DNA of 48,317 bases from the NCBI GenBank assembly GCA_903933715.1, contig CAIZLD010000039.1, positions 1 to 48,317 on the forward strand. Reading direction: 5' to 3'. A program made the position numbers and the translations under genes. How positions within the stretch are numbered: position 1 is the first letter of the stretch; the number at the start of each line of letters is the position of its first letter. This DNA is from an uncultured Spartobacteria bacterium. GTDB lineage: Bacteria; Verrucomicrobiota; Verrucomicrobiia; Chthoniobacterales; Chthoniobacteraceae. Under the pieces are notes generated by a model, which was not told the DNA's origin, ran no database searches, and was given only the letters and a program-made list of their open reading frames with translations. Positions 18,264 through 27,250 of the stretch are shown here, piece after piece.

Positions 18264-20885
18264 TCAATTCCCCGCCGGAACCGGCTTGCTCTTTTGGCCC
18301 GTAACGCGGGTCAAACCACAACGGTTCGCGGCGGCAGTGACCAAAACGGCCACCCGCCGTTTGAGCCGGTAGGCGCGATGGGCGAGCCACAGCACGTAGA
18401 CCAGATAGATTCCCCGCAGCAGATCGTGCCCGAGCCCGGTGGCGTGGACGTTGTAGAGGAGAATGGCCAAGGCGATGAAGTTCGAAAGCACCGTCGTCAC
18501 CACCGGCTTGTATTTAAGCCGGACCCGCGTCAGGCACTTTGGCCCGCCGTGGTATTCGGTGACGGTCCCCAGAGCGATGCTCCAGAACTGATTGCCGTAA
18601 ATCTGAACATCCCAGCTTTTCCACCCGGTGTCTGCGGAATAACGCCAGTCCTCGGTTTCCAGGAGGGCGAAGATTTCCTCCAACAGCTTTTCGCGGCCCA
18701 CGCCGGTCTCGTTCCAGAAGTTGAGCTTGGAGATCGAACCGCGGAACCCGACGGTCTGGCCATCCTTGGGCAGCGCGATGACCGCCTGCGGCGTCTGTTT
18801 GTATTTGAGCCAGGTAAAATAGCGGGCGTAACCGCGCGACAGCGGCTGCACGAGCGCGAGAAACGCCACCAGCAAACGGGCGCGAATCGTGTCGTGCTTG
18901 GGCTCGATGCGAGCATGGATCATGTAGGAGAGCGCAACCGCCAGCGTTGCGCCAAACATGACGTAGGCCACCATCCCCAGCGAGCGGAACGGGAACGAGA
19001 GAAGCAGGATGCAAGTCGAAAGCACAACCCATTCAATACTGCTGACATAAGCCGCCACGTCGGATTGCGGCGTCGGGTAGATCGACTGGAAGAGCCCCTG
19101 GCCAAACACGCCGTGGTAAATGATCGGGCGGTTGAAAAGCCAGGTGAACCGCGGGGAGCCGTAGATTTGCCCCTTCCATTTAGCCGTCCCGGTGGGGCCA
19201 AAGAAAATGAGATGCTTGAACCGCAACATCGATTCCGCCTCGCCATAGCCGTCCTGCTGTTTCTTGAACGCGTCGAGCGTGAACCGGCGGTAATGCCACA
19301 CGATCGCCGACGGGCTGAACGCGATCACGCCGCCATTGGTTTGCAAACGCCAGCAAAAATCGACGTCGTCCCCGGCCTTGCGATATTCGGTATCAAACCC
19401 GCCAACGCTCATGAAAGCCCAGCGGTGGAACGCCATGTTGCAGCCGGGGATATGCTCGGCCACGGTATCCGTCAAAAGCACATGGGACGGGCCGCCTGGC
19501 GCGGCGGCCACAGCAGCCTGCACCCAGTTGACGGCGGGCGGAGAGACATTCGGGCCGCCAACGCCCGCGTAATCGCCGCTCAAAAGCGTGCTGACGAGGT
19601 AAAAGAGCCAGTCGGGATCGGCCATGCAATCCGAGTCCGTATAAGCGATCACGTCCCCCTTGGAGGCGTATGCGCCGACGTTGCGCGCATAACTGAGCCC
19701 CATATTTTTCTGAACAATGTTCGTAAACTCAGGGAGCTTGCGGCCATCGGCGGCGGCTTGCACCACCCGCGCTTTTTCAAACGCCGCAACCAGTTCCTCG
19801 GTGTTGTCCTTGGACCCATCGTTAACCAGCACCACCTCGTAATTGGGGTAGTTGAGCAAGTCGAGCGATTCAAGGCACTCCTTGAGGGTATTGGCGCCAT
19901 TGTAAGAGCAAACGATGATCGAGACCATCGGGTAGCTCTTCAATTTGACCCGTTCGGTCTGCGAGCCCGAGCCGCTCAATTTCGCTTTGAGAACATGGAA
20001 CGATTTCTTCGGTTGCCGGTCGCGTGTGACGAGCCCGAACTCCCAATCCTCGATCTCGTGTCCGCCCGTAAACCATTCGTCGGTCCACGAAAAGAAAATC
20101 GTCCCGGCCGCGCCGCCCAAGACCACGCAATCGAAATGCCAGTCGAGCACCTCGGCCTGGGCATCCTCCCCCTTGCGCATCGTGTCCATGCCAAACTCGC
20201 CCATGATCAGCGGCTTGTCTTCAGCCAGGTTTTGGAGCCGCGCGAGGTAACGCTCGAAATCCGGCCTGCGTTCCAAATAGACATTGAACGTGTAGAAATC
20301 GACATTGGAAGGAAGCAAATACTCCGTCGGCGGGTAACTCGCGTAGGAATACATCGGCAGCGGGTCCACCGAGCGAGCCACGTTAATAAGATGTTCGACA
20401 AAATAAGTCACCCGTTTGGCACCCAACCAGCGCACCATCGTCGTCGGGATCTCGTTTCCAACCAAATAAGCGAAAATCGCCTCGTGCCCCTTGTTGCGGG
20501 CCACGGCGTCCCGGATCGTCTGGACGATCTGCTTGCGAATCTTGGGATTATTGAGGAACTCGACGTGTTCGGCCCAGGGAATCGAAATGATCGCCCGCAT
20601 CCCGTGATCGCGGCAGACATCCAGGAACCACTTGGGCGGGACGTGGTAAATGCGGATGATATTCACCCCCATCTCGCGCATCAGCTCGAAATCCTGCGCG
20701 GCGCGTTCGGGAGAGGGGAGAAAATCGCCATCGTCATTCGGTCGGAACGGGCCGTAGGTGACGCCTTTGAGGAAGAATTTTTCGTCACCGGCGAAGAAAA
20801 ACTTCGCACGGGGGCGCACGCGCTCCATTTTGTGGGCACTCGTTAAGCGAAAAGAAACCGGTAAATCATCCAAAGCCTGAGACAT
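18264..20885 (-). CDS. glycoside hydrolase-like / GT2 glycosyltransferase fusion
   Basis: The N-terminal ~300 residues form a TIM-barrel domain like GH2/GH5 enzymes, with the acid/base Glu in LVGNEIP (E145) and the nucleophile Glu in IMGEFGMDT (E230). From residue ~318 a GT2 domain follows (SIIVCSYNG, LVNDGS, the TDSD metal site, then a GDDVDFCWRL segment), and then several membrane helices and a cytosolic tail. It probably builds and trims, or transglycosylates, a surface glycan. I chose the ATG at 20,885; one at 20,927 adds 14 residues, and neither has a good ribosome site. The substrate is unknown. Confidence 0.88.
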   Translation of the reverse strand: MSQALDDLPVSFRLTSAHKMERVRPRAKFFFAGDEKFFLKGVTYGPFRPNDDGDFLPSPERAAQDFELMREMGVNIIRIYHVPPKWFLDVCRDHGMRAIISIPWAEHVEFLNNPKIRKQIVQTIRDAVARNKGHEAIFAYLVGNEIPTTMVRWLGAKRVTYFVEHLINVARSVDPLPMYSYASYPPTEYLLPSNVDFYTFNVYLERRPDFERYLARLQNLAEDKPLIMGEFGMDTMRKGEDAQAEVLDWHFDCVVLGGAAGTIFFSWTDEWFTGGHEIEDWEFGLVTRDRQPKKSFHVLKAKLSGSGSQTERVKLKSYPMVSIIVCSYNGANTLKECLESLDLLNYPNYEVVLVNDGSKDNTEELVAAFEKARVVQAAADGRKLPEFTNIVQKNMGLSYARNVGAYASKGDVIAYTDSDCMADPDWLFYLVSTLLSGDYAGVGGPNVSPPAVNWVQAAVAAAPGGPSHVLLTDTVAEHIPGCNMAFHRWAFMSVGGFDTEYRKAGDDVDFCWRLQTNGGVIAFSPSAIVWHYRRFTLDAFKKQQDGYGEAESMLRFKHLIFFGPTGTAKWKGQIYGSPRFTWLFNRPIIYHGVFGQGLFQSIYPTPQSDVAAYVSSIEWVVLSTCILLLSFPFRSLGMVAYVMFGATLAVALSYMIHARIEPKHDTIRARLLVAFLALVQPLSRGYARYFTWLKYKQTPQAVIALPKDGQTVGFRGSISKLNFWNETGVGREKLLEEIFALLETEDWRYSADTGWKSWDVQIYGNQFWSIALGTVTEYHGGPKCLTRVRLKYKPVVTTVLSNFIALAILLYNVHATGLGHDLLRGIYLVYVLWLAHRAYRLKRRVAVLVTAAANRCGLTRVTGQKSKPVPAGN

Positions 20886-21029
20886 TGCGAAGGAATCTCT
20901 AAATGGGTTCAGGCTTCTTGGCAACATCGGCGTGAACTTTTGCCCCGCTGAAAGGCGCGTTTTTAGGAAATTTTAGCGAGAGCGGAAATTAAGTCCCTGG
21001 AAAAAGAGGGGATTTAGCGAAAAAACTGA

Positions 21030-21058
21030 TTGCAGCCGAAGCGACATCCCGCTACTTT
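21030..21058 (+). promoter_or_regulatory. candidate promoter of tRNA-Asp
   Basis: TTGCAG (21,030-21,035) and TACTTT (21,053-21,058) are separated by 17 bases and lie 36 bases before the mature tRNA start. Both hexamers are weak matches to the sigma-70 consensus, so position is the main support. The rest of 20,886-21,094 shows no gene. Confidence 0.3.
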
Positions 21059-21094
21059 CTGCCCTCCCGACCCGCAAGGGTTACCAAAAGCAAA

Positions 21095-21171
21095 GGAGTC
21101 TTAGCTCAATCGGTTAGAGCGCCGCCCTGTCACGGCGGAGGTTGCGGGTTCGAGCCCCGTAGACTCCGCCA
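21095..21171 (+). tRNA. tRNA-Asp (GUC)
   Basis: A full cloverleaf is visible: acceptor GGAGTCT paired with AGACTCC, D-arm GCTC/GAGC, anticodon stem CCGCC/GGCGG around the loop CTGTCAC (anticodon GTC), T-arm GCGGG-TTCGAGC-CCCGT, discriminator G and an encoded CCA (21,169-21,171). It is the insertion target of the element that begins immediately downstream with an integrase gene. Confidence 0.97.
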
Positions 21172-21190
21172 CTCTAAAGCCTAGAGTGGC
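21168..21190. other. 9-bp inverted repeat at tRNA 3' end, candidate attL core
   Basis: GCCACTCTA (21,168-21,176) and TAGAGTGGC (21,182-21,190) are perfect inverted repeats around AAGCC, and the left arm includes the tRNA's own CCA. The stem could end tRNA transcription or form part of the recombination site. There is no U-tract, which slightly favours the second idea. No second copy of the tRNA-Asp end was found in the window. Confidence 0.5.
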
Positions 21191-21266
21191 AAACACTTAC
21201 GAGGAAAACAGCCCATCCTCGTCATGCAAAAAATCATGCAACGCTTTGACACCCCCGCGATGTCAT

Positions 21267-22454
21267 ATGCATCGCGTTCAGATCGTCGGCCATGGGGATG
21301 CCGAGGTGAAGATCTACCCCATTCGGCGCAAAGCCACCAAGTATCGCTTCTTCCAGATCGCTTGGTATGAACTGGGCGTGCGGCGCACCAAGACGCTCGC
21401 AGACCCGCTCAAAGCCAAGGCCTACGCGCAGCAAGTCCATGTCTCGCTGCTGAATCTGGGACGGGCCGTCGAGGTTACTCCACAGGATGTGCAGATGCTC
21501 CGGGATGCCGAGACCATCGCAGCCAAGTTCGGCGTCTCCCTCCCCTTCGCCATCCGGGAATGGGCCGACACCAAGGAAATGCTTCGCGGCACCCCGATGC
21601 TTGCTCAGGCGAAAGGACTGGCGGATGCGCTCCGGGACGTTTCTGCAATCAACGCGCAAACCGCCGCGAAAGAATATATTCGCATCAAAGAGCGAGCCCG
21701 ACATTCCAAGCGCCACACTGAAACAGTGCGAGCCCTGCTGGACACCTTTGGCCGAAAATTCCCTGACCAGATGCTTCACGAGCTTACCGTCAAAGACCTG
21801 CAACGCTTCATCGACGGCATCAAAGGAGCCCCGCGCACGAAAAACAATTTCATGTCCTGCCTGAAGACCTTCTTCATCTGGGCGCAAAAGCAGTCCTACG
21901 TTCGGCAGGATCGTCAAACGGCAGCCAACGCCCTCAACAAAGAACGCGAGGCATATCTCAGTCCGGAAATTTTTACGCCGGAAGAAATGCGCAAAATCCT
22001 CACCCACTGCGAACCGGCAATGATCCCCTACATGACCATCGGCGCGTTCGCTGGACTGCGAAGCGCAGAAATCGCTCGGCTCGATTGGTCCGCCATCGAC
22101 TTCGATTCCGGCTACATCAAAGTCTCGGGCGAGATCACAAAAACGCAACAGCGCCGCCTCGTCCCCATACTACCCAGCCTGCGAGCCTGGCTGTTTCCGC
22201 ACAAGAAAGCTTCCGGCTCGGTGACATTCTTCACTTTCCGCAAAGGCATCCACCGCTGCACCAAAGCCGCAGGAATCGCGTGGAAAGCCAACGCCCTGCG
22301 CCACAGCTTCGGAAGCTACCGACTGGCAGAGGTGCAGGATGCTGCGAAGGTCAGCCTCGAAATGGGCAACTCCCCGGCCATGCTCTTCAAACATTACCGG
22401 GAACTGGTCACGCCCGAACAGGCCAAGCAGTGGTTCGAGATCATGCCGCTGTAG
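21267..22454 (+). CDS. tyrosine recombinase (integrase), right element
   Basis: This integrase of about 395 residues should insert the right-hand element at tRNA-Asp. A short N-terminal DNA-binding region is followed by a SAM-like core-binding domain (residues ~130-220) and a catalytic domain with Arg in FAGLRSAEIARL, the ALRHSFGSYR box (His and second Arg) and the final FKHYREL (His and Tyr). The ATG at 21,267 is preferred; an in-frame GTG at 21,186 lies inside the inverted repeat and would add 27 polar residues. It is followed by an AlpA-like gene, a common integrase/excisionase pairing. It is not closely similar to the left element's integrase. Confidence 0.9.
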   Translation: MHRVQIVGHGDAEVKIYPIRRKATKYRFFQIAWYELGVRRTKTLADPLKAKAYAQQVHVSLLNLGRAVEVTPQDVQMLRDAETIAAKFGVSLPFAIREWADTKEMLRGTPMLAQAKGLADALRDVSAINAQTAAKEYIRIKERARHSKRHTETVRALLDTFGRKFPDQMLHELTVKDLQRFIDGIKGAPRTKNNFMSCLKTFFIWAQKQSYVRQDRQTAANALNKEREAYLSPEIFTPEEMRKILTHCEPAMIPYMTIGAFAGLRSAEIARLDWSAIDFDSGYIKVSGEITKTQQRRLVPILPSLRAWLFPHKKASGSVTFFTFRKGIHRCTKAAGIAWKANALRHSFGSYRLAEVQDAAKVSLEMGNSPAMLFKHYRELVTPEQAKQWFEIMPL

Positions 22455-22465
22455 TGTCAGATACT

Positions 22466-22481
22466 CGTTGACCGGTTGACA
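22466..22481 (+). repeat. tandem GTTGAC repeats before the AlpA-like gene
   Basis: CGTTGACC and GGTTGACA lie side by side, 14 bases before the AlpA-like start. The same GGTTGAC word occurs three more times at 36,813-36,842. They may be binding sites for a protein of the element. Confidence 0.35.
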
Positions 22482-22494
22482 CCGCGCGTGGCGC

Positions 22495-22716
22495 ATGGAA
22501 ACCACAAATCAAGAACCGCAATTGCTAAAAAAGCGCGATGCCGCGCGTCTTCTTTCGATCTCACCTCGGACACTCGACGACTGGGTCGCCAAAGGGATCG
22601 TTCCGTATTTGGCCATCAGCCCCCGGCTACATCTCTTCGACATGGGGCAGGTCAGGGCCGCGCTTGCGGAAAAGTTTGGCGTTCGCACAAGGCGGGCGCA
22701 GGCTGCTGCTGGATAG
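22495..22716 (+). CDS. AlpA/Xis-like DNA-binding protein
   Basis: This 73-residue protein has a winged-helix/MerR-like DNA-binding fold: LLKKRDAARLLSISPRTLDDWVAKGIVP is a typical helix-turn-helix of the excisionase and AlpA families. Such proteins direct integrase toward excision or switch on mobile-element genes. It lies 40 bases downstream of the integrase on the same strand, with tandem GTTGAC repeats just before its ATG. The role is inferred from family and position. Confidence 0.8.
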   Translation: METTNQEPQLLKKRDAARLLSISPRTLDDWVAKGIVPYLAISPRLHLFDMGQVRAALAEKFGVRTRRAQAAAG

Positions 22717-22809
22717 TGCAGCGGGTGAAGCCGCGATCATTAGATGGAGCGGAGGCCAGGATACAAGCAAGTTGTTGTTTCATCGGATGCGATCTGATAC
22801 ACCGCATGC

Positions 22810-23727
22810 ATGGCCGTTCCCGATTTTCAGACATGTATGCTCCCTCTTCTGCGCTTGGCCCAGGGGCGCGTAGATTCCCCCGTTTCGATCCGCGAAGCCG
22901 TCGAGAAACTCGCTGATCAATTTCAGCTTACCCCGGAAGACCGCGCTGAACTTCTCGACAGCGGCAAGCAGCGGCGGTTCGACAATCGGATCAACTGGGC
23001 GGGTTCGCATCTTCGCAAGGCTGGGCTTCTTGAATCCGCTGGGCGTGGCCTGTTTCGGATTACCGAACGAGGATTAGCTGTTCTGGCGCGCAAGCCGGAA
23101 CGCGTAGACCTCCGGTTGCTCAATGAATTCCCGGAATTCCAAGAGTTTCGACAACGCAAAGAATCCACCCAAGATTGTATCGAAAAGTTGACCGAAACGG
23201 CGACGACCACACCGGAGGAAGCGCTGGAAGCTGCCTATAAGGAACTCCGGGCGGCATTGGCATCCGATATTCTTGAGAAACTGAAAGCATGCAGTCCTGG
23301 ATTTTTCGAGCGGACGGTCGTGCAACTGCTGGTTCAAATGGGCTATGGCGGATCATTTGCTGACGCCGCCAAGGCCGTTGGAGGAAGCGGAGACGGCGGA
23401 ATCGACGGGGTCATCAAACAGGATCGGCTGGGGCTCGACGCCGTTTACCTGCAAGCAAAGCGCTGGGGAGACAACACGGTAGGAAGACGCGAAATCCAAC
23501 AATTTGCAGGAGCCCTGCAAGGTCAGAAGGCAAACAAGGGCGTTTTTATCACCACATCCACCTTTACCCGGGAAGCGGTGGAGTTTGCGCGTCACCTTAG
23601 CATCAAGATCGTCCTGATCGACGGCTACCAACTCTCCGAACTGATGATCGACTACGGGCTTGGTGTATCAGAAGCGGCTTCCTATTCAGTGAAGCGGATT
23701 GATTCGGATTATTTCGCGGAGGAATAA
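22810..23727 (+). CDS. mrr: Mrr-type restriction endonuclease
   Basis: This 305-residue protein has an N-terminal winged-helix Mrr_N domain (residues ~1-95), a helical linker, and a C-terminal Mrr_cat nuclease of the PD-(D/E)XK fold. The catalytic set is visible as D199 in GDGGIDG and Q215/K217 in YLQAKRW, the D...QxK form used by Mrr enzymes. Such enzymes cut DNA carrying foreign methylation. The start (MAVPDFQTCMLPLL) is typical of the family. It converges with hsdR and opens the defence block of the element. Confidence 0.93.
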   Translation: MAVPDFQTCMLPLLRLAQGRVDSPVSIREAVEKLADQFQLTPEDRAELLDSGKQRRFDNRINWAGSHLRKAGLLESAGRGLFRITERGLAVLARKPERVDLRLLNEFPEFQEFRQRKESTQDCIEKLTETATTTPEEALEAAYKELRAALASDILEKLKACSPGFFERTVVQLLVQMGYGGSFADAAKAVGGSGDGGIDGVIKQDRLGLDAVYLQAKRWGDNTVGRREIQQFAGALQGQKANKGVFITTSTFTREAVEFARHLSIKIVLIDGYQLSELMIDYGLGVSEAASYSVKRIDSDYFAEE

Positions 23728-23749
23728 CCTCAACCCGGGAAAGAAAGAA

Positions 23750-23792
23750 CCCGCCACATTTGAGCGTGGCTTTTGGCCAGAGGCTTGGCGGG
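23750..23792. terminator. possible bidirectional terminator between mrr and hsdR
   Basis: CCCGCCA (23,750-23,756) pairs perfectly with TGGCGGG (23,786-23,792), and smaller complementary words (GCCAC/GTGGC) lie inside. It sits between the convergent ends of mrr and hsdR. Neither side has a strong U-tract, so termination is only suggested. Confidence 0.35.
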
Positions 23793-23836
23793 TATGCTGC
23801 GCCGATAGTGCGGCTTCCGCTCGAAAGTTTCAACAC

Positions 23837-26800
23837 TTATGCTGCCACGTCGATATCTGAAACTCTGCCTGCCGCACTACGTTGCCAAACGTAATTGTAA
23901 ATCCGGTCCGCAGCCTGGGCGGCTTCCTCGTCGGTATAGGGAGGTTGCGGCAGCGACTGGAGGACGTGGTCGAGAATAAATACCTTTACGTCGGCTTGAG
24001 TCTGTTCCTTGCTGATCCAGTCCTCAAAAGCTTTAAGATGCTCATTCACCGAGGCAAGCAAGCTCTTGCTCGCGTTTTTAATCCGTTCTCGATCCACCTT
24101 GCTGATCTCCCGCTTAAGCAGCAGATCGAACAGAGCAAGTTCGTTGTCGGTCAACCCCTCCTCAACCGCGCGCCGTTGCTCGGCGTCGAGGCTCTGCGCC
24201 AAAGCCAAGAGTCTTGCGAAGGTTTCCTCAATCGTCACTCGATCTTTCTCCCGGTTGTAGTCGGCGAGAATCTCCTGGTATTTTTTATAGAAGTCCATCC
24301 GAAGCGGATTGGTAGACATCATCTGTTGGAGCTTCTTTTCCACGACCTCGCGGATGTCCTCAAGGGCGGTGCGTTTGCGACGAACTTTCTTTTCAAATTC
24401 GTCGCGCAGCTTTTCGAAGTCGATCAGACTTAGATCGTAGGTCTTTCCTTGGGATTGGTCCGCGCCGGTGTCCATCCCCTGAATCGCCTGATTAACGATC
24501 CGGTGGAGTTCCTTAAGAACCTCGGTTACGTCTGCCGTATCGCGTTTTTCCTGAAGCTTTTTGTAGATCGCCTCAATGTTGTCATGCCGTTCGGCGTAGG
24601 CAAAAACCGAAGGTTCCATAAGCAGAGCCTTGAAACGCATGAATATCTGCCGAGAGATGATTTCAAATCGGCGTTTGGCATCCTCAGAGGTATACAGCGC
24701 CTCGACAGCATCCCGGAGACCCGTAATGCGGTCGAAGCCTTTGGCTCCAACCAGCAGGTTCGGCTCGAAGCCGAGGGAACGGAGATGTTTTTCGCCTTCT
24801 TCAATGGCGGCAACAAGTCCCGCGAGTAATTCTTCGATGGGCGCAACGATTTCCTCTCCCCCGGTTTCGTTATCGTCACCGAGAGCATACTGAGCAAGCG
24901 CCTCTCGGAGGCTTTTGAGCATCCCATTGTAATCCACGATGACCCCGCAATCTTTGTCGGGGTAAACGCGATTTGCCCGGGCGATGGCCTGCATCAGGCT
25001 GTGGGCTCTCATTGGCTTGTCGATATAAAGCGTAGAGAGACACTCCACATCGAATCCGGTTAACCACATGGCGCAAACAATCGCGACTCGGAAAGGGTGC
25101 TCGGGATTCTTGAAAGCCGTCTCAACATCCACCGTCTTGCCATCCCCTGCCTCGAAGCCGTTCTTGATGAGAGCGCGGTGTGGGCGGATATCGAACCCCC
25201 ACTTGTTGAAATCTTTCACCTCGTTTTGGCTTTCGCTGATGATGATTTCTATCAGCGTGCCTTCCATCCATTCTGCGCGGGCTTGGAGGTACGCGGCATT
25301 CTTTTCGAGAGCCTCGCGTTCATCTCCTGTCGCTTGAGTCGCAGCGACGGCGGCACTTTCTGACTCGGCCCGCACGCAGGCAGCCTTGGCCTGCCAGCGC
25401 GGAATGATTCGCTGATGCATCCTGGCGCATGTCACCTTGTCGATGCAGACGAGCATGGATTTTCCCGACTCCCAACGGGTGGAACAATGCTCCACAAAAT
25501 CAGCTGCTATGCGTTCCAGCCGGTCATCGGCAGTGATGATCTCGTAATCTTTCCCCAGCAATTTCTCCAGCAGGGCAATCTGATCAGGATCGAGTTCTGC
25601 CTCCTCAACCTTTTCGGCGATCCGGTCATTGAGGTCGATGGTCGTCAGTCCGAGCTTCTCTCCACGGTTTTCATAAACCAGCTTAACGGTAGCCCCGTCC
25701 TCTTCGGCGCGTTTGAAGTCGTAACGGGAAACGTAGCTGCCGAAAATGCGCCGAGTCAGTTCATCATGCTTAAAAAGCGGCGTTCCGGTAAAGCCGATGA
25801 ACGAAGCGTTTGGCAAAGCGAGGCGCATATTCCGGGCCAGCTTTCCCGCTTGGGTGCGGTGCGCTTCATCGGAAATGACGATGATGTCGTCGCGCAAGCT
25901 GTAGGGTTGGTGCGGATTCACGTCCTGATTAAATTTATGAATCAAGCTGAAAATGAATCGATGATCTTCTTGGAGGAGTTCCTTGAGGCGCTTGCCGCTG
26001 TCCGCGCGGGGCGTCGTTTTCGGGTCAACTATCCCGCAACCGACAAAGGTCTTGTAAATCTGATCGTCCAAATCCTCCCGATCCGTCATCACAACGAACG
26101 TGAAGTTACCTCGCATCGTCCGCCGCACCTTCTCGGTGAAGAACAACATTGAGTATGACTTGCCACTTCCCTGCGTGTGCCAGAACACTCCAAGCCGTCC
26201 CAGATCCGGGTGAGCGCGCTTTACCAGCGCAAGCTCGCGCGGCTTCTCAGGGGCCTCGGCAGCCACGGCAAGCGCCGCATCCCCTTCGGGCTTTTCCGGG
26301 TAGTAGGTTACCAACCGGCGATCTGGCGGGAACTCCTTTTTCAGTTCCTCTTGATATTGCATCGACGCTACCGCCTTGTTGACCCCGAGCACCTGATGGT
26401 TGAGCGCCACGATCTTGCGGGTGCCACCCGACTTGCTGTCGTCAAAGAGAACAAAGTTTTCCAGCAGGTCGAGCAAACGGTCCTTCGCCAGCATGCCGTC
26501 CAAAAGGATTTCCGCCTCCAAGCCGCCCTTCTCCTTTTCGTCGTTGCGCTTCCATTCAGCAAACCGTTCCCAATCCGCCGTGATCGAGCCGTAGCGAGCA
26601 CGGTCCCCATTACTCACCACCACGAACGCATTGTGGTGAAAGACGTGCGGCACAGTGTCGAAATAATCGGACAGGTTGCCGTCGTAAGCGGCACGGATAT
26701 TGACGTACACGGCCTTCAACTCGATGAAAACCACCGGCAGCCCGTTCACGAAACAGACGATGTCGGCCCGACGGTTGTAGTGCGGGGAGCGGAGCCCCTG

Positions 26801-27223
26801 TATCTTTAGCTCCCGCACGGCCAGGAATCGGTTGTTCTCCGGGTTACGGAAATCAATGACCTTCGCACGCGCATTCCGCTGATTCTTTTTTTCGTCGCGA
26901 AAGCTCACCGGCACGCCGTCACGAATGAGGCGGTAGAATTCACGATTATGCTGCACGGTCGAGCGCGCAAAATCACTCTGGGTGAGCTTAATGACAACGG
27001 TCTCGACGACCGAGGCCGGTAAATCCGGGTTCAGCTTCTCTATGGCGCAGCGCAGGTCGCGCACGAGCACCACGTCCCGCTCGCTCAGACGCCCGAGCGT
27101 TCCGTCCGGCCCAAACGTCTCATCGTTCCAAGCGTAAACGCTGTCCCAGCCGAGCTTGTTCTGGAGATGCTCGGCAAAGGTCTTTTGGACTAGCCGATCT
27201 TCGGAGTTAAGGTTCGTGAACAT
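23837..27223 (-). CDS. hsdR: type I restriction enzyme, R (motor and nuclease) subunit
   Basis: This 1,128-residue subunit translocates and cleaves DNA in a type I restriction complex with HsdM and HsdS. The N-terminal nuclease has D154 (ADIVCF) and E168-x-K170 (FIELK). The SF2 motor shows Walker A WHTQGSGKS (about 350), the DEAH box VISDEAHRTQ (about 450), FIGFTGTPL, and later helicase motifs (ALMQAIARANRVYPDK-like region near 740). A long helical C-terminus follows. It is the last gene of the leftward cluster, 27 bases after the HIRAN gene, with AAGGA upstream of its start. Confidence 0.96.
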   Translation of the reverse strand: MFTNLNSEDRLVQKTFAEHLQNKLGWDSVYAWNDETFGPDGTLGRLSERDVVLVRDLRCAIEKLNPDLPASVVETVVIKLTQSDFARSTVQHNREFYRLIRDGVPVSFRDEKKNQRNARAKVIDFRNPENNRFLAVRELKIQGLRSPHYNRRADIVCFVNGLPVVFIELKAVYVNIRAAYDGNLSDYFDTVPHVFHHNAFVVVSNGDRARYGSITADWERFAEWKRNDEKEKGGLEAEILLDGMLAKDRLLDLLENFVLFDDSKSGGTRKIVALNHQVLGVNKAVASMQYQEELKKEFPPDRRLVTYYPEKPEGDAALAVAAEAPEKPRELALVKRAHPDLGRLGVFWHTQGSGKSYSMLFFTEKVRRTMRGNFTFVVMTDREDLDDQIYKTFVGCGIVDPKTTPRADSGKRLKELLQEDHRFIFSLIHKFNQDVNPHQPYSLRDDIIVISDEAHRTQAGKLARNMRLALPNASFIGFTGTPLFKHDELTRRIFGSYVSRYDFKRAEEDGATVKLVYENRGEKLGLTTIDLNDRIAEKVEEAELDPDQIALLEKLLGKDYEIITADDRLERIAADFVEHCSTRWESGKSMLVCIDKVTCARMHQRIIPRWQAKAACVRAESESAAVAATQATGDEREALEKNAAYLQARAEWMEGTLIEIIISESQNEVKDFNKWGFDIRPHRALIKNGFEAGDGKTVDVETAFKNPEHPFRVAIVCAMWLTGFDVECLSTLYIDKPMRAHSLMQAIARANRVYPDKDCGVIVDYNGMLKSLREALAQYALGDDNETGGEEIVAPIEELLAGLVAAIEEGEKHLRSLGFEPNLLVGAKGFDRITGLRDAVEALYTSEDAKRRFEIISRQIFMRFKALLMEPSVFAYAERHDNIEAIYKKLQEKRDTADVTEVLKELHRIVNQAIQGMDTGADQSQGKTYDLSLIDFEKLRDEFEKKVRRKRTALEDIREVVEKKLQQMMSTNPLRMDFYKKYQEILADYNREKDRVTIEETFARLLALAQSLDAEQRRAVEEGLTDNELALFDLLLKREISKVDRERIKNASKSLLASVNEHLKAFEDWISKEQTQADVKVFILDHVLQSLPQPPYTDEEAAQAADRIYNYVWQRSAAGRVSDIDVAA

Positions 27224-27250
27224 CGGCTTGGCGATTCCTTGCCGTAATCG

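Noticed and set aside
17619-20846. A 1,075-codon open frame on the plus strand opposite queA and the glycosyltransferase fusion.
   Set aside because: It is the antisense of two genes with clear catalytic motifs; its translation is Arg/His/Pro-rich with no domain, as expected for a shadow frame in GC-rich DNA.
21186-21266. GTG start extending the right integrase into the tRNA-proximal inverted repeat.
   Set aside because: The added residues are polar, Ser/Cys-rich and unlike a structured N-terminus; the ATG at 21,267 is simpler.
23750-23792. Nested inverted repeats resembling an integron attC site.
   Set aside because: No integron integrase, no cassette array and no matching core sites; better explained as a structure between convergent genes.
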